NCBI GenBank assembly: GCA_001632435.1
Contig: KV423948.1
Span: 186,725 to 215,410 of the forward strand
Origin: Calocera cornea HHB12733
Lineage: Eukaryota; Basidiomycota; Dacrymycetes; Dacrymycetales; Dacrymycetaceae
DNA length: 28,686 nt
Direction: 5' to 3'
A program made the position numbers and the translations under genes. The first letter of the stretch is position 1; every line of letters begins with the position of its first letter. Under the pieces are notes generated by a model. That model did no database searches and had not been told where the DNA came from. It saw only the letters and a list, made by a program, of their open reading frames with translations. Below are positions 1 to 11,942 of the stretch, one piece after another.

Positions 1-374
1 CGAGGAAGGGAGGCGGACGCACTGTTTCTCCGGAGGCAGGTTTGCGGTGATGGCATCGGGCGGATGGATGGGGTCGTATTCCTCGCTGCAGGCCCAGTCA
101 GCACCGTGCTCAGATATCACAGAGCGAACAGAGCAGCGTACGTAGCGTCCTTCCCCGCGTACTTGAGGATAATCTTCATCCCGCCTACCCACACCCAGCC
201 ATGAACCGTCAGCATACATCCGCATGCGCACCCAAGGGAGCCGGACGCACCAGGATGCTCCGGGAGGAAGTCGGTGACGTCGTAGACCTTGCCGTGGACG
301 ATGATCCAGCACGACTCGCGCGTGTTGTGCTTTGCGACCTCCTCGCCGGAGATGAGCACTTCTGGGCCGGCCAT
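1..374 (-). CDS. Cytochrome b2-type FMN-dependent dehydrogenase (L-lactate dehydrogenase-like), N-terminal part only
   Basis: This is the 5' end of a gene that runs off the left edge. Exons are 251-374, 142-184 and 23-85, with introns at 185-250 and 86-141 and a third donor (GTGCGT) at position 22. The spliced product starts [17 protein letters not shown] and contains the cytochrome b5-type heme motif [20 protein letters not shown], whose HPGG histidine is an axial heme ligand. It continues into [12 protein letters not shown] and LPPEKH, the linker typical of flavocytochrome b2 just before the FMN-binding TIM barrel. The family oxidises L-lactate or other alpha-hydroxy acids and passes electrons from FMN to heme. 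No mitochondrial presequence precedes the heme domain, so a cytosolic location is more likely (inference). The barrel lies outside the window, so the substrate cannot be judged and a different b5-fused oxidase remains possible. Confidence 0.88.
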
Positions 375-395
375 TGTTGGTTGTGCAATGCGGTG

Positions 396-436
396 TGGGT
401 TGGGTGGGGTTGGGTGGGGTGGGGTGGGGTGGGGGG
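396..436 (+). repeat. G-run tract just upstream of the cytochrome b2-like start codon
   Basis: The plus strand carries at least eight runs of three or more G separated by one or two T (GGGTTGGGTGGGG-type units, ending in a run of six G). On the coding strand of the neighbouring minus gene this is a C-rich tract 22-62 bp upstream of the ATG, so it lies in the 5' UTR or core promoter. Such spacing fits the G-quadruplex consensus. Confidence 0.75.
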
Positions 437-1275
437 AGTTGAGGAGGGACGTCGGGGGTTAAGTAGTGAGTGAGGCGAAGGGGGGGATGACGATGCTAGC
501 GAGCCGACCCAAGATAGAGAGATAACCCAAGCGGAAAGATGGCAGAACCGAAGGCAGGAGGAGGGGATGCCACGGAATGCCACGCCAACAACAGCCACGC
601 ACGAGAGAGGAAGGCACGACTCCTTCCCTCCCAGCGACCTGGGGTCGTCCTCCACCTCGACCCTCACACCGTATGTACCGGCCGGGAGGGCTCGGGTCAC
701 CACCGGAGCCGAGTGCGGGGTACGCCCCTAGATTATCCGGCCCGCGGGGAACCGATATATCGGGGAGATGTTCCGCCGATGGCGAGTGGGGACGCGCGCT
801 GGGAGGTGTGCCTCCACCAGCGCAGACTCAAACAGCAATTTCATGCCGCGTAATACGAGCGATGGGGTGGTGCCTCCACCAGTAATTGCTCTACCGGTGT
901 CGACAAGAGACTGTCAATGGTAGTCGCGCGGCTGAAGTCGGTTGATCGCTTTGTCCGCTCGCCAGTCTAGCCGTCCTACATTCGACAACACGATAGCCAT
1001 TTGCAGAGTCCAGAAGACTACATCAGTGCGCCAAGCACCCAACGGTACACTCTCGATTGATTGATCTCCTAGCGTGAGGGCTTGGCCCCGTACTGTCTTC
1101 CACTGCGAGTGATGATGGATCCCCTAGTGCAAGTCGGAGATCCGCCAAGCCCTGGATCTCCCCGCTTGACGCTATGAAGAAGACTCAACAATGATGTGAT
1201 GATGATGTACAATGGATGCGCTCTCGCCCGTCGTCCCTCTTGGCTCTCCGAACAACACATCGTCCTCCTCTCCTC
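437..1275. other. Intergenic stretch, no gene seen
   Basis: There is no convincing coding sequence between the cytochrome b2-like promoter and the DHH gene 3' end. The only structure noticed is a 13-bp direct repeat GTGCCTCCACCAG at 808-820 and 870-882. The first copy is preceded by GGAGG, so it can form a small hairpin with CCTCC. The 3' UTR of the DHH gene should lie in roughly 1030-1275. Confidence 0.6.
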
Positions 1276-2918
1276 CTAGCTTAGTAGCTCCGCCTTCCCC
1301 TCCCCAACATCCCCCGATTCCTCTTTCTTCGGGCTTGGCCCTGACCCCTCTTTTGTCGGCGTGCCAAAGTAGCTCGCAAGGGTGTTCTTCTGCCCCGGGT
1401 CGATCGCCTTGGCCTTGCTCTTGCTCTTTTTCGGCGTCGCGTTCGGATCCGCGTCAGGCTTCACGCCGATCTCCATGGCCTCTGCCAGAAGCTCAAAGTC
1501 GTCCTGCGGCCAAGACATGTGTCAGCACACGCTCGACCATGCGCCCAGGAACCGAAGCACCATGTATACCAGCCCTCCCGTCGCTTCCTTATGTCCCTTG
1601 GCGAAGCTGTCCCCGTTCCTCTCCATGAACCCGGCGTCCTCCACTCTTGACGCATACTCCTGCAACAGCTCTATCAAGTTCGGCCGCTCGCCGTCGGGAA
1701 GCTTACGCAGCGGCGCGGAGATGCGGCACGAGAAGTGGGCGTACTTCCCCGTCGGGTTGTACGCCGTGTTGACGACCATGATCATTTGCAGCTTTTTGGT
1801 CTTGAGGTGCCCCGCCCAGCGGGTGGCGATCACCGGATGTACTGCCAAGCACCACTTGGCGTCCCGGTCTCTGGGACACGGGGAAGAACATACCTTGATA
1901 GCCGCTGCGGATGCGGAACAGCGCAACACGCCCGTCTTTGGAGAACTTGGGCGGTGTATGGGTGCACCGCTCGACTTCGAGATTCACCCTCTGCCGCGCG
2001 GCGACAAGATCTCTGTTGGTAGCGATTTCCGCTGGCTCCTTCGCCTTCAGAAGTGCATTCCACGCGTCCTGCACTGTAGCGCACAGTCAGCAGGAGGGAT
2101 CACAGTCGTAGATAGGAAGCATTACCGTTATACTCCGCCGTCCGCCGCGGGGCGTTGAGCATGCTCACCGCGTCCCCCAATGCCTTCTTCGTCCACCTCT
2201 TCTCCGTTTCCCTCAAGTGCGCCGGCCAGGGCCCAGTGCCCCACTTGACCCCCCCGCCCAGATCCCCAATGACACCGAGCACCGCAACCCAATCGCACTC
2301 TCCCCTTACACTCGCGTGCAGCGGCAAGCACGTGAGGTAGGTCAGCAGGCTGGTGGTCGCGATCGGCTCGGACTTGCAGGCGCTCACGACCTTGGCGTGC
2401 TGGGGGAAGTCGGACGATTGGTGGTGGTCTAAGATGAGCGTTTGGACTGTCCCACCGCGGGGGTCGAGGATCGGTGGACCCGCGCGCGAGCCTTGGTCGA
2501 GCACGATTGCACGCGTGGCTCCCAGCGCGTCGAGCGCCGCTCGTTCGGTATCTTCGAACAGTGGCGTAGCTTTTGCGAGCAGATGCACCGAAATGAGATC
2601 CGGTGGATGGCCCATTGCCGTCAGGGTGTGGTAGATGATCCTGCCGGACGATAGCCCGTCCGCTAGAGATTGTATTACAGGTGGGACCACAAGCGACGAC
2701 CCTCACGCACCATCTTTGTCGGGGACGATAACCACCTTGTGCTTGTCCCGTACACATTCACGGATAAAGTCACGCGCCATGTTTAGTTGCTCCTGAGGTG
2801 CTGGCCAGTCCGGGAAGACCTGCTGAGCATCCTCATCGCTCGTATCGGGCTCCCGCTCCTCGCGCTTTACCCGCTTTGACGGTGATGACGCGGCTGACTC
2901 GGATTTTCTTTTAGCCAT
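1276..2918 (-). CDS. DHH-family phosphoesterase (RecJ/exopolyphosphatase superfamily), probably nuclear
   Basis: Five exons (2711-2918, 2126-2662, 1894-2073, 1570-1841, 1276-1503) with introns of 48-66 nt join in frame to 474 aa. The family hydrolyses phosphodiester or phosphoanhydride bonds with two divalent metals. The DHH motifs are in order: VPDKDADGLSSG (about residues 65-76, split by intron 1), the aspartate in LDQGSRAG (about 125), LDHHQSS (about 147-153) and VIGDLGG (about 200-206). The N-terminus has a basic cluster, SKRVKREERE (about 14-24), that resembles a nuclear localisation signal. The C-terminal tail is basic and low-complexity and contains KNTLASYF (about 438-445), a PCNA-interacting (PIP-box) like peptide. 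A TATATAA on the minus strand near 3287-3293 could be its promoter. The exact substrate (DNA, nucleotide or polyphosphate) cannot be read from the sequence. The start was chosen because it begins the conserved exon and precedes the basic cluster. Confidence 0.85.
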
Positions 2919-3513
2919 TGCTTTAGCTGCCCAGATAGTTGCAGTTGATAACGGTTGTGAGATATACACCAGTTGTGTAGGAAAGCGTGAGCGAAGCAAG
3001 TTTGGAGCAGCGATGACTGTTTTCGGGCGTGGCCGAGAGACAATGCGCAGATGACCAGATCGGATCGGCGAGTACAGCCTACTCATCACACTGCCTCGCA
3101 AGACCAAGGGGCGACGTAATACCCAGTCAAGAATGCAGGCGGAGCGAAAGAAATGGACGTTGCGACGCGAACGGTGACACGGTACCCTGGGTCGGCAACG
3201 ATCGAAAGACGGCCCGATTTGGAAACCGACGTCATCTATCACGTGATCAAAGCCGTGATTTGTGGCGATAGTTACAACACGCACAGTTATATATACGATA
3301 GTCTTTCACCGGATGCATGTGTTCCATCACTTCACATGTCACTCAAATGCACCGCGATTCCCCTCATAATTTAACCAGCGGTCCACGTCCTCCGGAGCGC
3401 GGACTACCGCTCACCTCTACAGCCTTTCATTGTCTTGAACTTCGTTTGACCCTTCCATATTTGTGGATTGACAGTATCTGGTCATAAATAGAAGAACCAC
3501 AAGCTAAGGAACA
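2919..3513. promoter_or_regulatory. Spacer and likely promoter region of the DHH gene
   Basis: This 595-bp spacer separates the stop of the upstream A-T-R gene from the DHH start; both genes read leftward. It holds a perfect 8-bp E-box palindrome TCACGTGA at 3239-3246 and a TATA-like GTATATATAA on the minus strand at 3287-3296, about 370 bp upstream of the DHH ATG. No gene is visible. Confidence 0.45.
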
Positions 3514-6500
3514 TTACAACAAAAACCCGTGCTTCTTCCAATACTGTATCCAACGTTCCACATCGTTCTCACTCAAAATATCCAGTCCTCTCAGTGTCTC
3601 GCTCATCTGGACGCTCTGAGTCGTTTCGAGATCCACACCTATCGCCTCCTTCCTTTTATATGCGTTCTTCCCAGGCTGGTCTCCCTCAGAGAGCAGCCCT
3701 CTGCGAAGGAAATCGATCAGTTTGATGGCGGGAATCCGCTCCGCTATGCTGGGCTTCGAGGCTGCGAGGGATGCAGCACTTTCCAGCTTCGCAATCCAGT
3801 CCACGTAAGGGATCAAGGGAACAGAAACGGAGCTGGAGACCGCGCCGAATATAGCATGCCACGTTGTGCTTCTGGGATGTACTAAATGGAAGTACCGAGG
3901 GCCTTTGACGTGGGCGACAGCATCTGCGTGAACGGAATCGATGATCTAAGTATCAAGTGAGTATATGTGTTTCTGCAGGAAGTAGGGGACGTACAGCTTT
4001 CGCCGCCTCATCAATAGGAACCCAGCTGACATCGCCTTCTGAGATGTCAGGTAAGGCGCCAAGTGCTTCACTACTCTTGATAACAATCGGAACCCAGTCG
4101 GTAGTGCTCCAAGCCCCGTTCAGCCTGCTGCCTGCAAGCTGACCAATTCGCCAAATTGTCACATCCACGCCGCGCTCAATAGCCGCGCTGGCTACGACTT
4201 GTTCGGCGACCCACTTGGACTCTCCATATCCGGTTCCAACAGCTATAGATGCATCCGTCAGAAGAATTTCCGGTACTGGTCGCGGTTCGCGCCACGAGGA
4301 GAGAGCGCTGATGGAAGACGTGAAAATGAGCTTTGCCGGCCTTGGCGCATCGACGGAAAGTGCCAAGTTAATCAGGTTATGTGTAGAGGCGATGTGCGAT
4401 TCGAAGGAGGAGAGCATCAGATTGAAGTCTAGACGCCAGGCATTATGGATTATTGTCGTGACAGAGCTTTTCAACTTGTTTCGATGTCAGTCAAGGAAAA
4501 CGAGCAGTGCCGAGGGTACCTACCTCCGCCAGGAGACCAGCCTTCAAACCCAAATCTGCGCTCGCCACGTCTCCTTCCAGTAACTTGAGCTTTGCTGAGC
4601 CTAAGAGAGCCGGGTTTAGGCCACGGTCCACGAACGCCTCGGCCTGTCGTTTGATCAAACTATCGGATCCGGTTGAGCGGTTCAATGCGTAGATCTTGTC
4701 GATACCGTCGTCCTCCAGCAATCTCTGCAGCAGATATGTGCCAAGCATACCAGTAGTTCCGGTGACGAGGACGATCTTTCCCTTCACGGCTCGATTATTG
4801 GGACGGTGGAGTGGGAAGCTCCCAGTGTACTTCCGCACCAGGGTCATCATTTCCATCTCGACACTGTCCGAGTTCAATACAGTCGTAGATGATCCATGTG
4901 CTCGCCCAATAGCTTGTTGCAGATAAGCAGAGAGCTTGTCGACTGTTGGGTTGATGAAGACCAGATTATGCGGAACACTGGTCGTCAGGTTGCTGACGGC
5001 AGGTGAGATCTTGAGAGCACTCATAATGGCGGCACGAATATACGTCGCTTGAAGACTAAAGGATGTCAGTGCTTGTTCTGCAGTGGGGTTTCATTCCACA
5101 GACCTGTCGCATCCTTGCTCGAAGAGATCCCGATCGACCTGAATCGGATGTCCTCCTTCCGGCCGCATAACACCAGAGGTCACTCTCAGCACGAATGCAT
5201 CGATTGCAGAGTTATCCCAGGTCATTGGCGCTGCGGCCCATTCAGCCTTGGTCGGTTCCTCGGCAGCAGCATATATCGCATCAATTTCTTCTTCGTACTG
5301 CTTCAGAGCTGCGTTCCGCTGAACAGTTCCCTTTGCAGTCCTTTCCAATGGCTTCTTTGCCGTATCGACGACAAGAATGAGTTCCTTGAACATCCTGGAA
5401 TACGCCGGAGCGATGGCATTGGCCTTTTCCACTTCTGGCCAGATCAGGTTTCGAAAGTGGGATATCTGAACATTGCTGGTGATATCGACCGGCTGAGCAG
5501 GTTCAATCATGACGCCGACTTGGTCTCGTGCTCGACCAAACATGATTGCTGCCTGAACATGAGTATTGCCGAGGATGATGTCCTCTATCGCTATATCAAG
5601 AAACGGCTGATGTGAGACACTTCGACCAACGTACCAAGAGGGCCGGGATTTGTTTTCTCTCCATTGGCCATTGTAATCTGATCATCCGATCTTCCAGCCA
5701 ACCGCCAGTATCCCTTGTAGTTCCAGTGCTCTTCCAGTAGATCGCTCGTGTCGAAGGCCTCCTCCCCTTCCACGTTCGATAAGGCGATACCATGGGTATC
5801 AGAATCGAGTACTACAAGTCTCGACATGCCATTCGAGTCGGGGATCATCCTATACCGGACGTCGTCGGAGATCCTGCCGAACTGGGCACCGCATTAGAAT
5901 TGCATCCCGGGAGAGAACTCTTGTCCATACCTGCCATCCGGCTTTCTTGTGCTCTTCGTTGGGTGATAGGGTGAAAATTGAGCCAGCCTCAGTCCTGAGG
6001 CTGTTTGAGCCTCCATCCCTTCGGACCTGACCTGCTCATGACTTACAATCCATATGCAACTTGAATATTCACACCGTTCTTTATCAGCATCTCTCCTTTC
6101 TCTTCGGGAAGTGGCCCTCCAGCGAACATCTATCCACAGGTCAATCGAAGATCTTAGCAGTCAATCTCATTGACGTACGACATGTGTAAATCCTTTCAGG
6201 ATCTCCACGCTCCTTGTGTTGGAGGACCACTCCACCAAAAAGGACGGCACCGTGCTGATATAATTTGCTCTGCCTCGATGAGCAACCCTGAGTACATTCT
6301 CAGGGGTCGGTTGTACCGGCTTTTCTGAGGGTTTGAACATGAGTGCCGTCGTTCCACCTGGATTAGTATTCAGCATCACGCATATCACATGACAAAGCGA
6401 GCGGGGCGCACTTGCCATTGGGTTGCCCAGGAACACGCTGCATCCCATTATGTGGAAAAGAGGAAGCATCATCCCGGCCCACCGGTTACCAGCAACGTCT

Positions 6501-7377
6501 CCATCGCCATACCAATACATCCTGGCCCAAGTTAACCAGATCCGATTATGCATAGCAATGGGCTTGGGTAGGTTAGTACTGCCAGAGGAGTGGAGGAAGA
6601 ACGCGGGTGCATCCCGGTTTCCGGCTGCCCAGCTCGAGACCGAATCGAAGGACGGCAATGTTGGCGTGCAAGCGGCATCGGATGCTGCGTCGTATGGGGT
6701 AGGCGGCCATCGAGCAAAGCGAGGGTACAGCGCAGCTAGGCTCGGGGGCTCCACTAGCGTCAATGTCGGCAAGAGTTCAACCACGCTCGCCGTAGTTTCC
6801 TCCAGGGCCGTTGCACCGGAGGCAGACGCAGATGTAGAGCCAAGCAGATATCGGCAGTTCGTTCTCTTTAGTAGGTTCTCAAGTGCCGGGATCGAGAGGC
6901 GGGGACTCAGAGGGAACGCCTGTTTTGGTATGTCAAGACATAGTGAGGCGACAGCAGTAAGGACCTACTAGGAAGCCAGCCCTCGCAAGTGCCATGACCA
7001 AGGTTGCGTACGCAAGAGAATGGACCGGGGTTAAGATAGCAACCACTGGGGGCCTACCGTCCGCATCCAAGGACGATGGGATCTCACCACGCAACTTCGC
7101 AGCCAAACGGCAGACAGCTCGCCACACTGAAGTATACCGATTCAGTACCGATCTCTTATTGGAAAGGAAACCCTGCACCTTCACCCCACGGGACCGAGAC
7201 ATTAGCTTCTCCCTCGTCACCAACTATAACAGCGTATTCATGCTCCGCACACTTGCTGCCAAGCCAGTCGATCCATTCGCCAAACGGCATTGTACCGTCG
7301 AGGGGAGGTGGGGACCATGTCTTCACTCCCTGGCCCTGCAGGGTCACGTAGTTGGGTGGATAGTGGTTCGCCGGCAT
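3514..7377 (-). CDS. NRPS-like adenylation-thiolation-reductase (carboxylic acid reductase-type) enzyme
   Basis: Eleven exons join in frame to about 1118 aa: 7185-7377, 6969-7126, 6412-6919, 6179-6357, 6047-6129, 5931-5994, 5635-5881, 5104-5584, 4524-5055, 3995-4474 and 3514-3945. Adenylation-domain motifs are present: HSSGSTNLPKPI (about 227-238), AYGLTEAG (about 371-378), GRSDDQITMANGEKTNPGP, and the C-terminal lysine motif PLERTAKGTVQR. The carrier motif is DLFEQGCDSLQAT; its phosphopantetheine serine (about residue 638) is split by an intron. The reductase domain has the nucleotide-binding TGTTGMLG (about 736-743) and the catalytic YGESK (Tyr about 897, Lys about 901). Known chemistry of this architecture is ATP-dependent activation of a carboxylic acid, loading on the carrier arm, and NADPH reductive release as an aldehyde. 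There is no condensation domain. Basidiomycete relatives are often annotated as acetyl-CoA synthetase-like or aryl acid reductases; the substrate cannot be predicted here. All key residues look intact. Confidence 0.9.
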
Positions 7378-8324
7378 TTCCGGGTCGAAGGAGGATCGAA
7401 GAGCAGCGATTTACACTCTATAAACGATTTCGGAGGTGGCAAGCGGGCTTTCTGTAAATTGAATTGAGACTAGACGTGTCCGCTGTCTGGGTTATGTACG
7501 CCCACTCTCACCCATCCATTGGAGCTTCGGCCGGGCATTGTGGAGTTGACATGCGGTGGTCCGCTAGCCTAGAGGGGAACGTAGCCGATACCGTCGCGGG
7601 TCTGCGACATACGGCCGGATTGGGACCGAAGGTTCATCCAAAGAGATTCGACACCGGTATTCGTCAGCCGAAGGATATCACTGTCTCTGCTCAGCGTCAA
7701 AGACCACATGTACCGGTTCCCGACAACACTCCATTCGACGTCGTATCGAGCAGAGGATAGAGCATGCGAAGACGACCAATGCAGGTGACTAAGACATTCA
7801 GTACGAGATCGCTGACCAAGACAAGAAGACGAGAGAAGGCAAGTGCCCGCTTTGCCGCGGAAGAAGCCTGAGAAGCGCAGCTTACGAGTGTTGCGCTGAT
7901 GAGTATTACCAACCAGTTTGAATTCAAACGCTGAGACTCCCCGGGAGTTGGCTGTGGGAGATTGGCAGAGTCCGTTTGACGAGCGGCGGCGTGTCCGAAA
8001 CAACTGAATGCACGGAAACAAATCCTGACGAATGTCACCGAACGGGTAAACTTTCCGATGGTTGTGCGGATGGTGCCGAAGGTATGCTGCTGCATGCCAC
8101 CATTGTTACAGCTGATTCCAGCCGAAGCTGTGCGATAATAATTCAACACAGACCTGCCTACTCAATGTCGGTGCGATCATCATTACGAAACCGGCGAAGG
8201 TCATCCGGTGGTACATAGCGCTACAGATATCATGGCTCGCGGTAAGCACCGCATCTATCAAGTTCCACGCTCTAGATCTCATTGGCAAGCCCGTCCAGTC
8301 CCCTTCACAACCTCTTGCTTCATT
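7378..8324. other. Intergenic stretch, no supported gene
   Basis: This stretch lies between the A-T-R start and the arrestin stop. Overlapping minus-strand ORFs of 60-150 codons occur at 7569-8288, some hydrophobic, but they overlap in different frames, lack recognisable motifs, and I could not splice them into one product. It should contain the A-T-R promoter (right next to 7377) and the arrestin 3' UTR. Confidence 0.5.
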
Positions 8325-11300
8325 CTACTGAGGGGCTGTCTCGCTCGTCGGCGTGCCGCTGGACCCCGCAGCAGCGACCTCTTCGTAACTCGGCGGCCGC
8401 TCGCCCTCGATATCTTCTCTGCCTTCCACCAGCCTTGCAAACTGCCTGTTCCGCTCGGCCAGGCTCTCGACCAGGGTTTGCCCGGGTGGTCCGGAAGCAG
8501 CAGGCGAGTCGATGCCGGCCATGTGGGCAAAGGACGCGATCGGCCCGGGCGCGTGTGATTGTACCAGGCGCAGTACGCTGTCGGGCACGGTCAGGGGAGT
8601 GTTACTCCCGGTTGAGCGCTGCGGACAGGCGCATGATGCGGACGAGGCAGGAACGGGCATCAGGAGTGCATTGTATGTCGGAAGAGAGGTGTACTCGGGG
8701 GAGCAACGGCACTGTTTCCCGGGTCAGATAACGCTCTATCGACCTAAAAGGCAAGAAACGCACATCGAAGAGGTTAATCGGGGTGTCGACCATAATATCC
8801 CACTTCTTGCTCCCCGTCGAGTCCGTCCGCTCCACACGCATGACAATCTTGAGCGTGTGCCCGATCTTGACAGCCGAACCACCTCTGTTGACCTTGACGG
8901 TGCGGTGAACACCCATTCTGCATGTCGGCAGCTTGAGAACCTCGTGGAACACCCATGGACCAGAGAGCTGCAGGAGCGTGCCCGCGTACTCTGATACGTC
9001 TTGATGTGGCGGACAGAGCGCAAGCAGCTGCTGGATCGGACCAGCCGCGGGAGTCAGGTTGCTGAGTGGTAGGAGGGGAACATTCTTCCCCACAGACTTG
9101 ACGTTGAGGAGGTCCCACTTGCGCGGTATGTCATATCGTGACAGTCGCTGGCCGCGCGAGAAGTAATCGATTTTCTCTGTGAAAGCCGTCAGACTGGTCT
9201 CGCATACACGGCTGTATGCTACTCACCCTCCAGAGCCACGGACAGCCGGTAGATCTTGACCTTCTCGAGCGGCATGAGCGTGAGGTCGAACGCGAGCTCT
9301 CCACCAACGAGGTTCGTCTTGTTATCCAAGCCGATAACGTAGCGCAGGCTCTCCTCCCACTGCCGTTCGATCGAGACCGGCTCCGGCTCCTCGTCGGGTG
9401 GGACATCGATGACCTCCACCTCCTTCTCGCCCGTAAGCCTGGTCGAGAACGGGCCCGAGCGGTGCACGGTGCCGACGAGGTAGTAGCGCACCGTGCCAAA
9501 CTCGGTGTGCACGGTCGTCGGCGCCGGCGGCGGGAGGGGGAAGACGATCGGGTAAGTGTACGTGCCCTTGCGGAACTCGCGCCACGCGTCCGCGCTCTTC
9601 TCCCTGCTGCGTTCGCGCCCGCGCTCCCTCTCCCGCCCTCGGCGCTCCTCGCTCCCCTCCTCGTGCGGGGAGAGGGTGCGTGCGCCGGCCCCGCCCCGCC
9701 CAAAAGGATGCACGGACGCACTATCGCTCCCCCGCCGCTCCCGGCTGCCGGAGCCCCGGTGTCCCCGGATCGGCCCGGGCTCAACAAAGGACTCTGCCTG
9801 CTGCTCGCCCGCACTCCCACGCCGGACGAACGGCCGCTGGGTATCGGTGCTCCCTCTGCGTGCAGGCGGGGGCCTGCTAGGCCCGGGCGAATCGCGTGAG
9901 TTGGTACGCGATATGCTGCCAAACCCGAGATGCTCCCCGTGCCCATTCGGCGCAGGCATGGTCGCGGCGTGCACGGGCTCCCTAGGCCGGCTCTGGCTCC
10001 GGAACATGTTCTTCACCCCCTCGACGACACCGCGCACGCGGCTCCTGCTCCTGCTCCTCCCGTCCGCATCGCGCAAGCTCGGCGCGGGCGAACCGAGCGG
10101 CGCGTCGGCGAGGATGTTGAGGCTGTGTGCGCTCGGCTGCGGCGAGGGGAAGTGCACGCTGTGGTGCGGGCTGGGCGTGGGCGACGTATGCTGCTGCTGC
10201 TGCTGATGGTGGTAGTGGTGGTGATGGTGATGGTAGTGCGGGCTGGGGAGGGGGGAGCCGCTAGACCCCGGGAGCCCTGCAGACCCAGGCGGGCTTTCCG
10301 TCAGCAAACCGGGGCGCGCATCGTCCCTCGAGTTCCGGCGGATGAGGTTCTGCAGAGCCCCCGCCGAAACGCGCCTCGCGAATGTTACGCGGTGCCTTGG
10401 TGTTCCAGGCCCCCCACTGCCAGGGCCAGTGCCGGGCGTGCTGGGAGTGGTGAGCGTGCTGCTGCTCGGGTGCCGGACCCCGCGGGGGTGCATCGACTCT
10501 GGCTCATACTCGTCGTCGCTCACGTCCGAGTTGTGCCCCGATGCGTCCGGGCCGTTGACGAGGTCTGTGGGCGCCCCGAGCGGGTTTGTGCTCGGCACGG
10601 TGGGCGAGCGGATGGACGGCGCGCTGTGCTGCGAAGGGAGAGAGGTGCTGCTTGACCTTGGGGAGCCGAGCGAGGGGCGCACGGGCGCGAGGGGAGGGAG
10701 GAGGATCGTCGATGCCGGCGTTGTGGTCGACCCGGAGGTGTTGGAGGGGACGGGGGAGATCAACAGAGCTGAGGAGCCGGAGGCGACGGTCGACGGGGCT
10801 GGTGATAAGCCTTGCCTGTTCAAGATCCCCCGCACAGGGGAGAGGGACGACCCTCCGCGGACAACACTAATCGAGTCCCCTCTGCTGCCCGTGCTCCTGC
10901 TCCCCGTCCGTCCCCTGCTCCTGCTCCTGCTCTCCCCCGAGCTCTGGATAGGGCTTAGCCCATCCCCCTCCGCCCGGTCCCTGCTCGAGGTCCGTGCGTA
11001 CGGTGGCGGGCCCCCAGGGTAGGTGCTCTCCTCCGGCTGATGCTCGGCCCCGACCATGCTGACGTACCCGCGGCCCATGCCGCGCGCGGCGCTCATCGCC
11101 CGCGGGAGGGCGTAGTCCTCCCCCGGCTGGGGCCCGGCAGGCGGGTGGGCATGGCCGTTTGTGCGGGAGTGGCCGTGCGCGTCCTCCCGCGAGTGGTCGG
11201 ATTCGTCGTGCTCATCGAGGTGCAGGCCGGGGCCGACGGAGATCGCGCGCCGGGCGGGGAGCACGGTGGCCTCCTCCTCCGGGAGCGTGGCGGACGCGTC

Positions 11301-11624
11301 GAAGAAGACGATCCTCTGTGAGCGGATGATATGGTCCTCGACGATCTCCATCCTCCTCACGCCGATCCCTGTGACCCCGGATTAGCCTTATCGGGCGTGC
11401 TTAGCAATGGCTGGAGGGGTAAGCGCACCTTCGGGCCATATGACGCTTGTGCGCGTCTCGAGCTTGACCTCGATGGACTTTATGCGGCTCGCACGGCGCA
11501 GGCTGAGGGTGAGCAGGCCGCGCACCATCGCTGGCTGGGTGGAGACTGCGTTGGGCCCCTGGGTGCCGCGGAGGAAGACGACGGGCTCTGTGAGGCGGAG
11601 GGTGAGGGAGGACTTGGACGTCAT
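8325..11624 (-). CDS. Alpha-arrestin (ART/Rod1-like ubiquitin-ligase adaptor)
   Basis: Four exons (11429-11624, 9227-11368, 8764-9176, 8325-8711; introns 60, 50 and 52 nt) join in frame to 1045 aa. Exon 1 begins the arrestin-N fold (LTLRLTEPVVFLRG). A disordered insert of about 500 residues follows, rich in Ser, Pro and Arg, with a His/Gln run (near 10190-10240) and SRSRSR patches. The fold resumes with YTYPIVFPLPPP and RYYLVGTVHR, and the C-domain is seen in KIDYFSRGQR and CRCSPEYTSLPTY. Near the C-terminus is PPSYEEV, a PPxY motif of the kind that recruits Rsp5/NEDD4 ligases. Known relatives link that ligase to plasma-membrane transporters for endocytosis; the cargo is unknown here. The last splice (donor 8763, acceptor 8712) was chosen because it restores CRCSPEY and opens the frame carrying the PPSY motif. 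The KDZ element is inserted about 320 bp upstream of the ATG and may have displaced promoter sequence. Confidence 0.9.
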
Positions 11625-11631
11625 GGTGGGC

Positions 11632-11653
11632 GGTGGTGGTGGTGGTGGTGGTG
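11632..11653 (+). repeat. (GGT)n trinucleotide repeat in the arrestin 5' UTR
   Basis: About seven GGT units lie immediately upstream of the minus-strand arrestin ATG (ATG at 11624), giving a CAC/CCA-rich leader in the transcript. This is a simple repeat with no further sign of function. Confidence 0.8.
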
Positions 11654-11934
11654 GGTGTGACCGGAGCCTTCACTCGCTCGGCGGGCGTGGGGCGACGCCG
11701 GGAGGGGACGATAACAAGTGCAGGAGGTACGTATATGCTCAGTCTAGCAGGCCGGTGTACAAGCAAGAGGGCAAGCAGGGCTCCGGTGAGCAATCCTTCA
11801 CCGCCTTTCCGCCTGTCGTACCGTTTCCGTCCTTCATCGGTGCCCTGGGCCCAGCCGCTACGGGGGAGAGGGCGCTTAGCACATGCTCAGCGGGTGCGCC
11901 CGCCACCGTCACTCCGTTCTCACTGCTTCCGACT

Positions 11935-11942
11935 CTAGTCAG
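11935..11942 (+). repeat. Possible left target-site duplication of the KDZ element
   Basis: CTAGTCAG directly abuts the left inverted repeat and matches CTAATTAG at 21741-21748 in six of eight positions; both differences are transitions. Such a match could arise by chance when the boundary is free to slide, so this is tentative. Confidence 0.35.

Noticed and set aside
1276..2918. Identification of the DHH gene as Cdc45
   Set aside because: The catalytic Asp and DHH residues are intact and the length and tail differ; Cdc45 has lost the full metal site.
7569..8288. Possible membrane protein gene on the minus strand
   Set aside because: Hydrophobic stretches lie in different overlapping frames and no splice set gave a continuous product.
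9216..11022. Long plus-strand ORFs of 226-241 codons opposite the arrestin gene
   Set aside because: They are shadows of the GC- and Ser/Arg-rich arrestin exon; the minus strand shows arrestin motifs, clean splicing and a PPSY motif.
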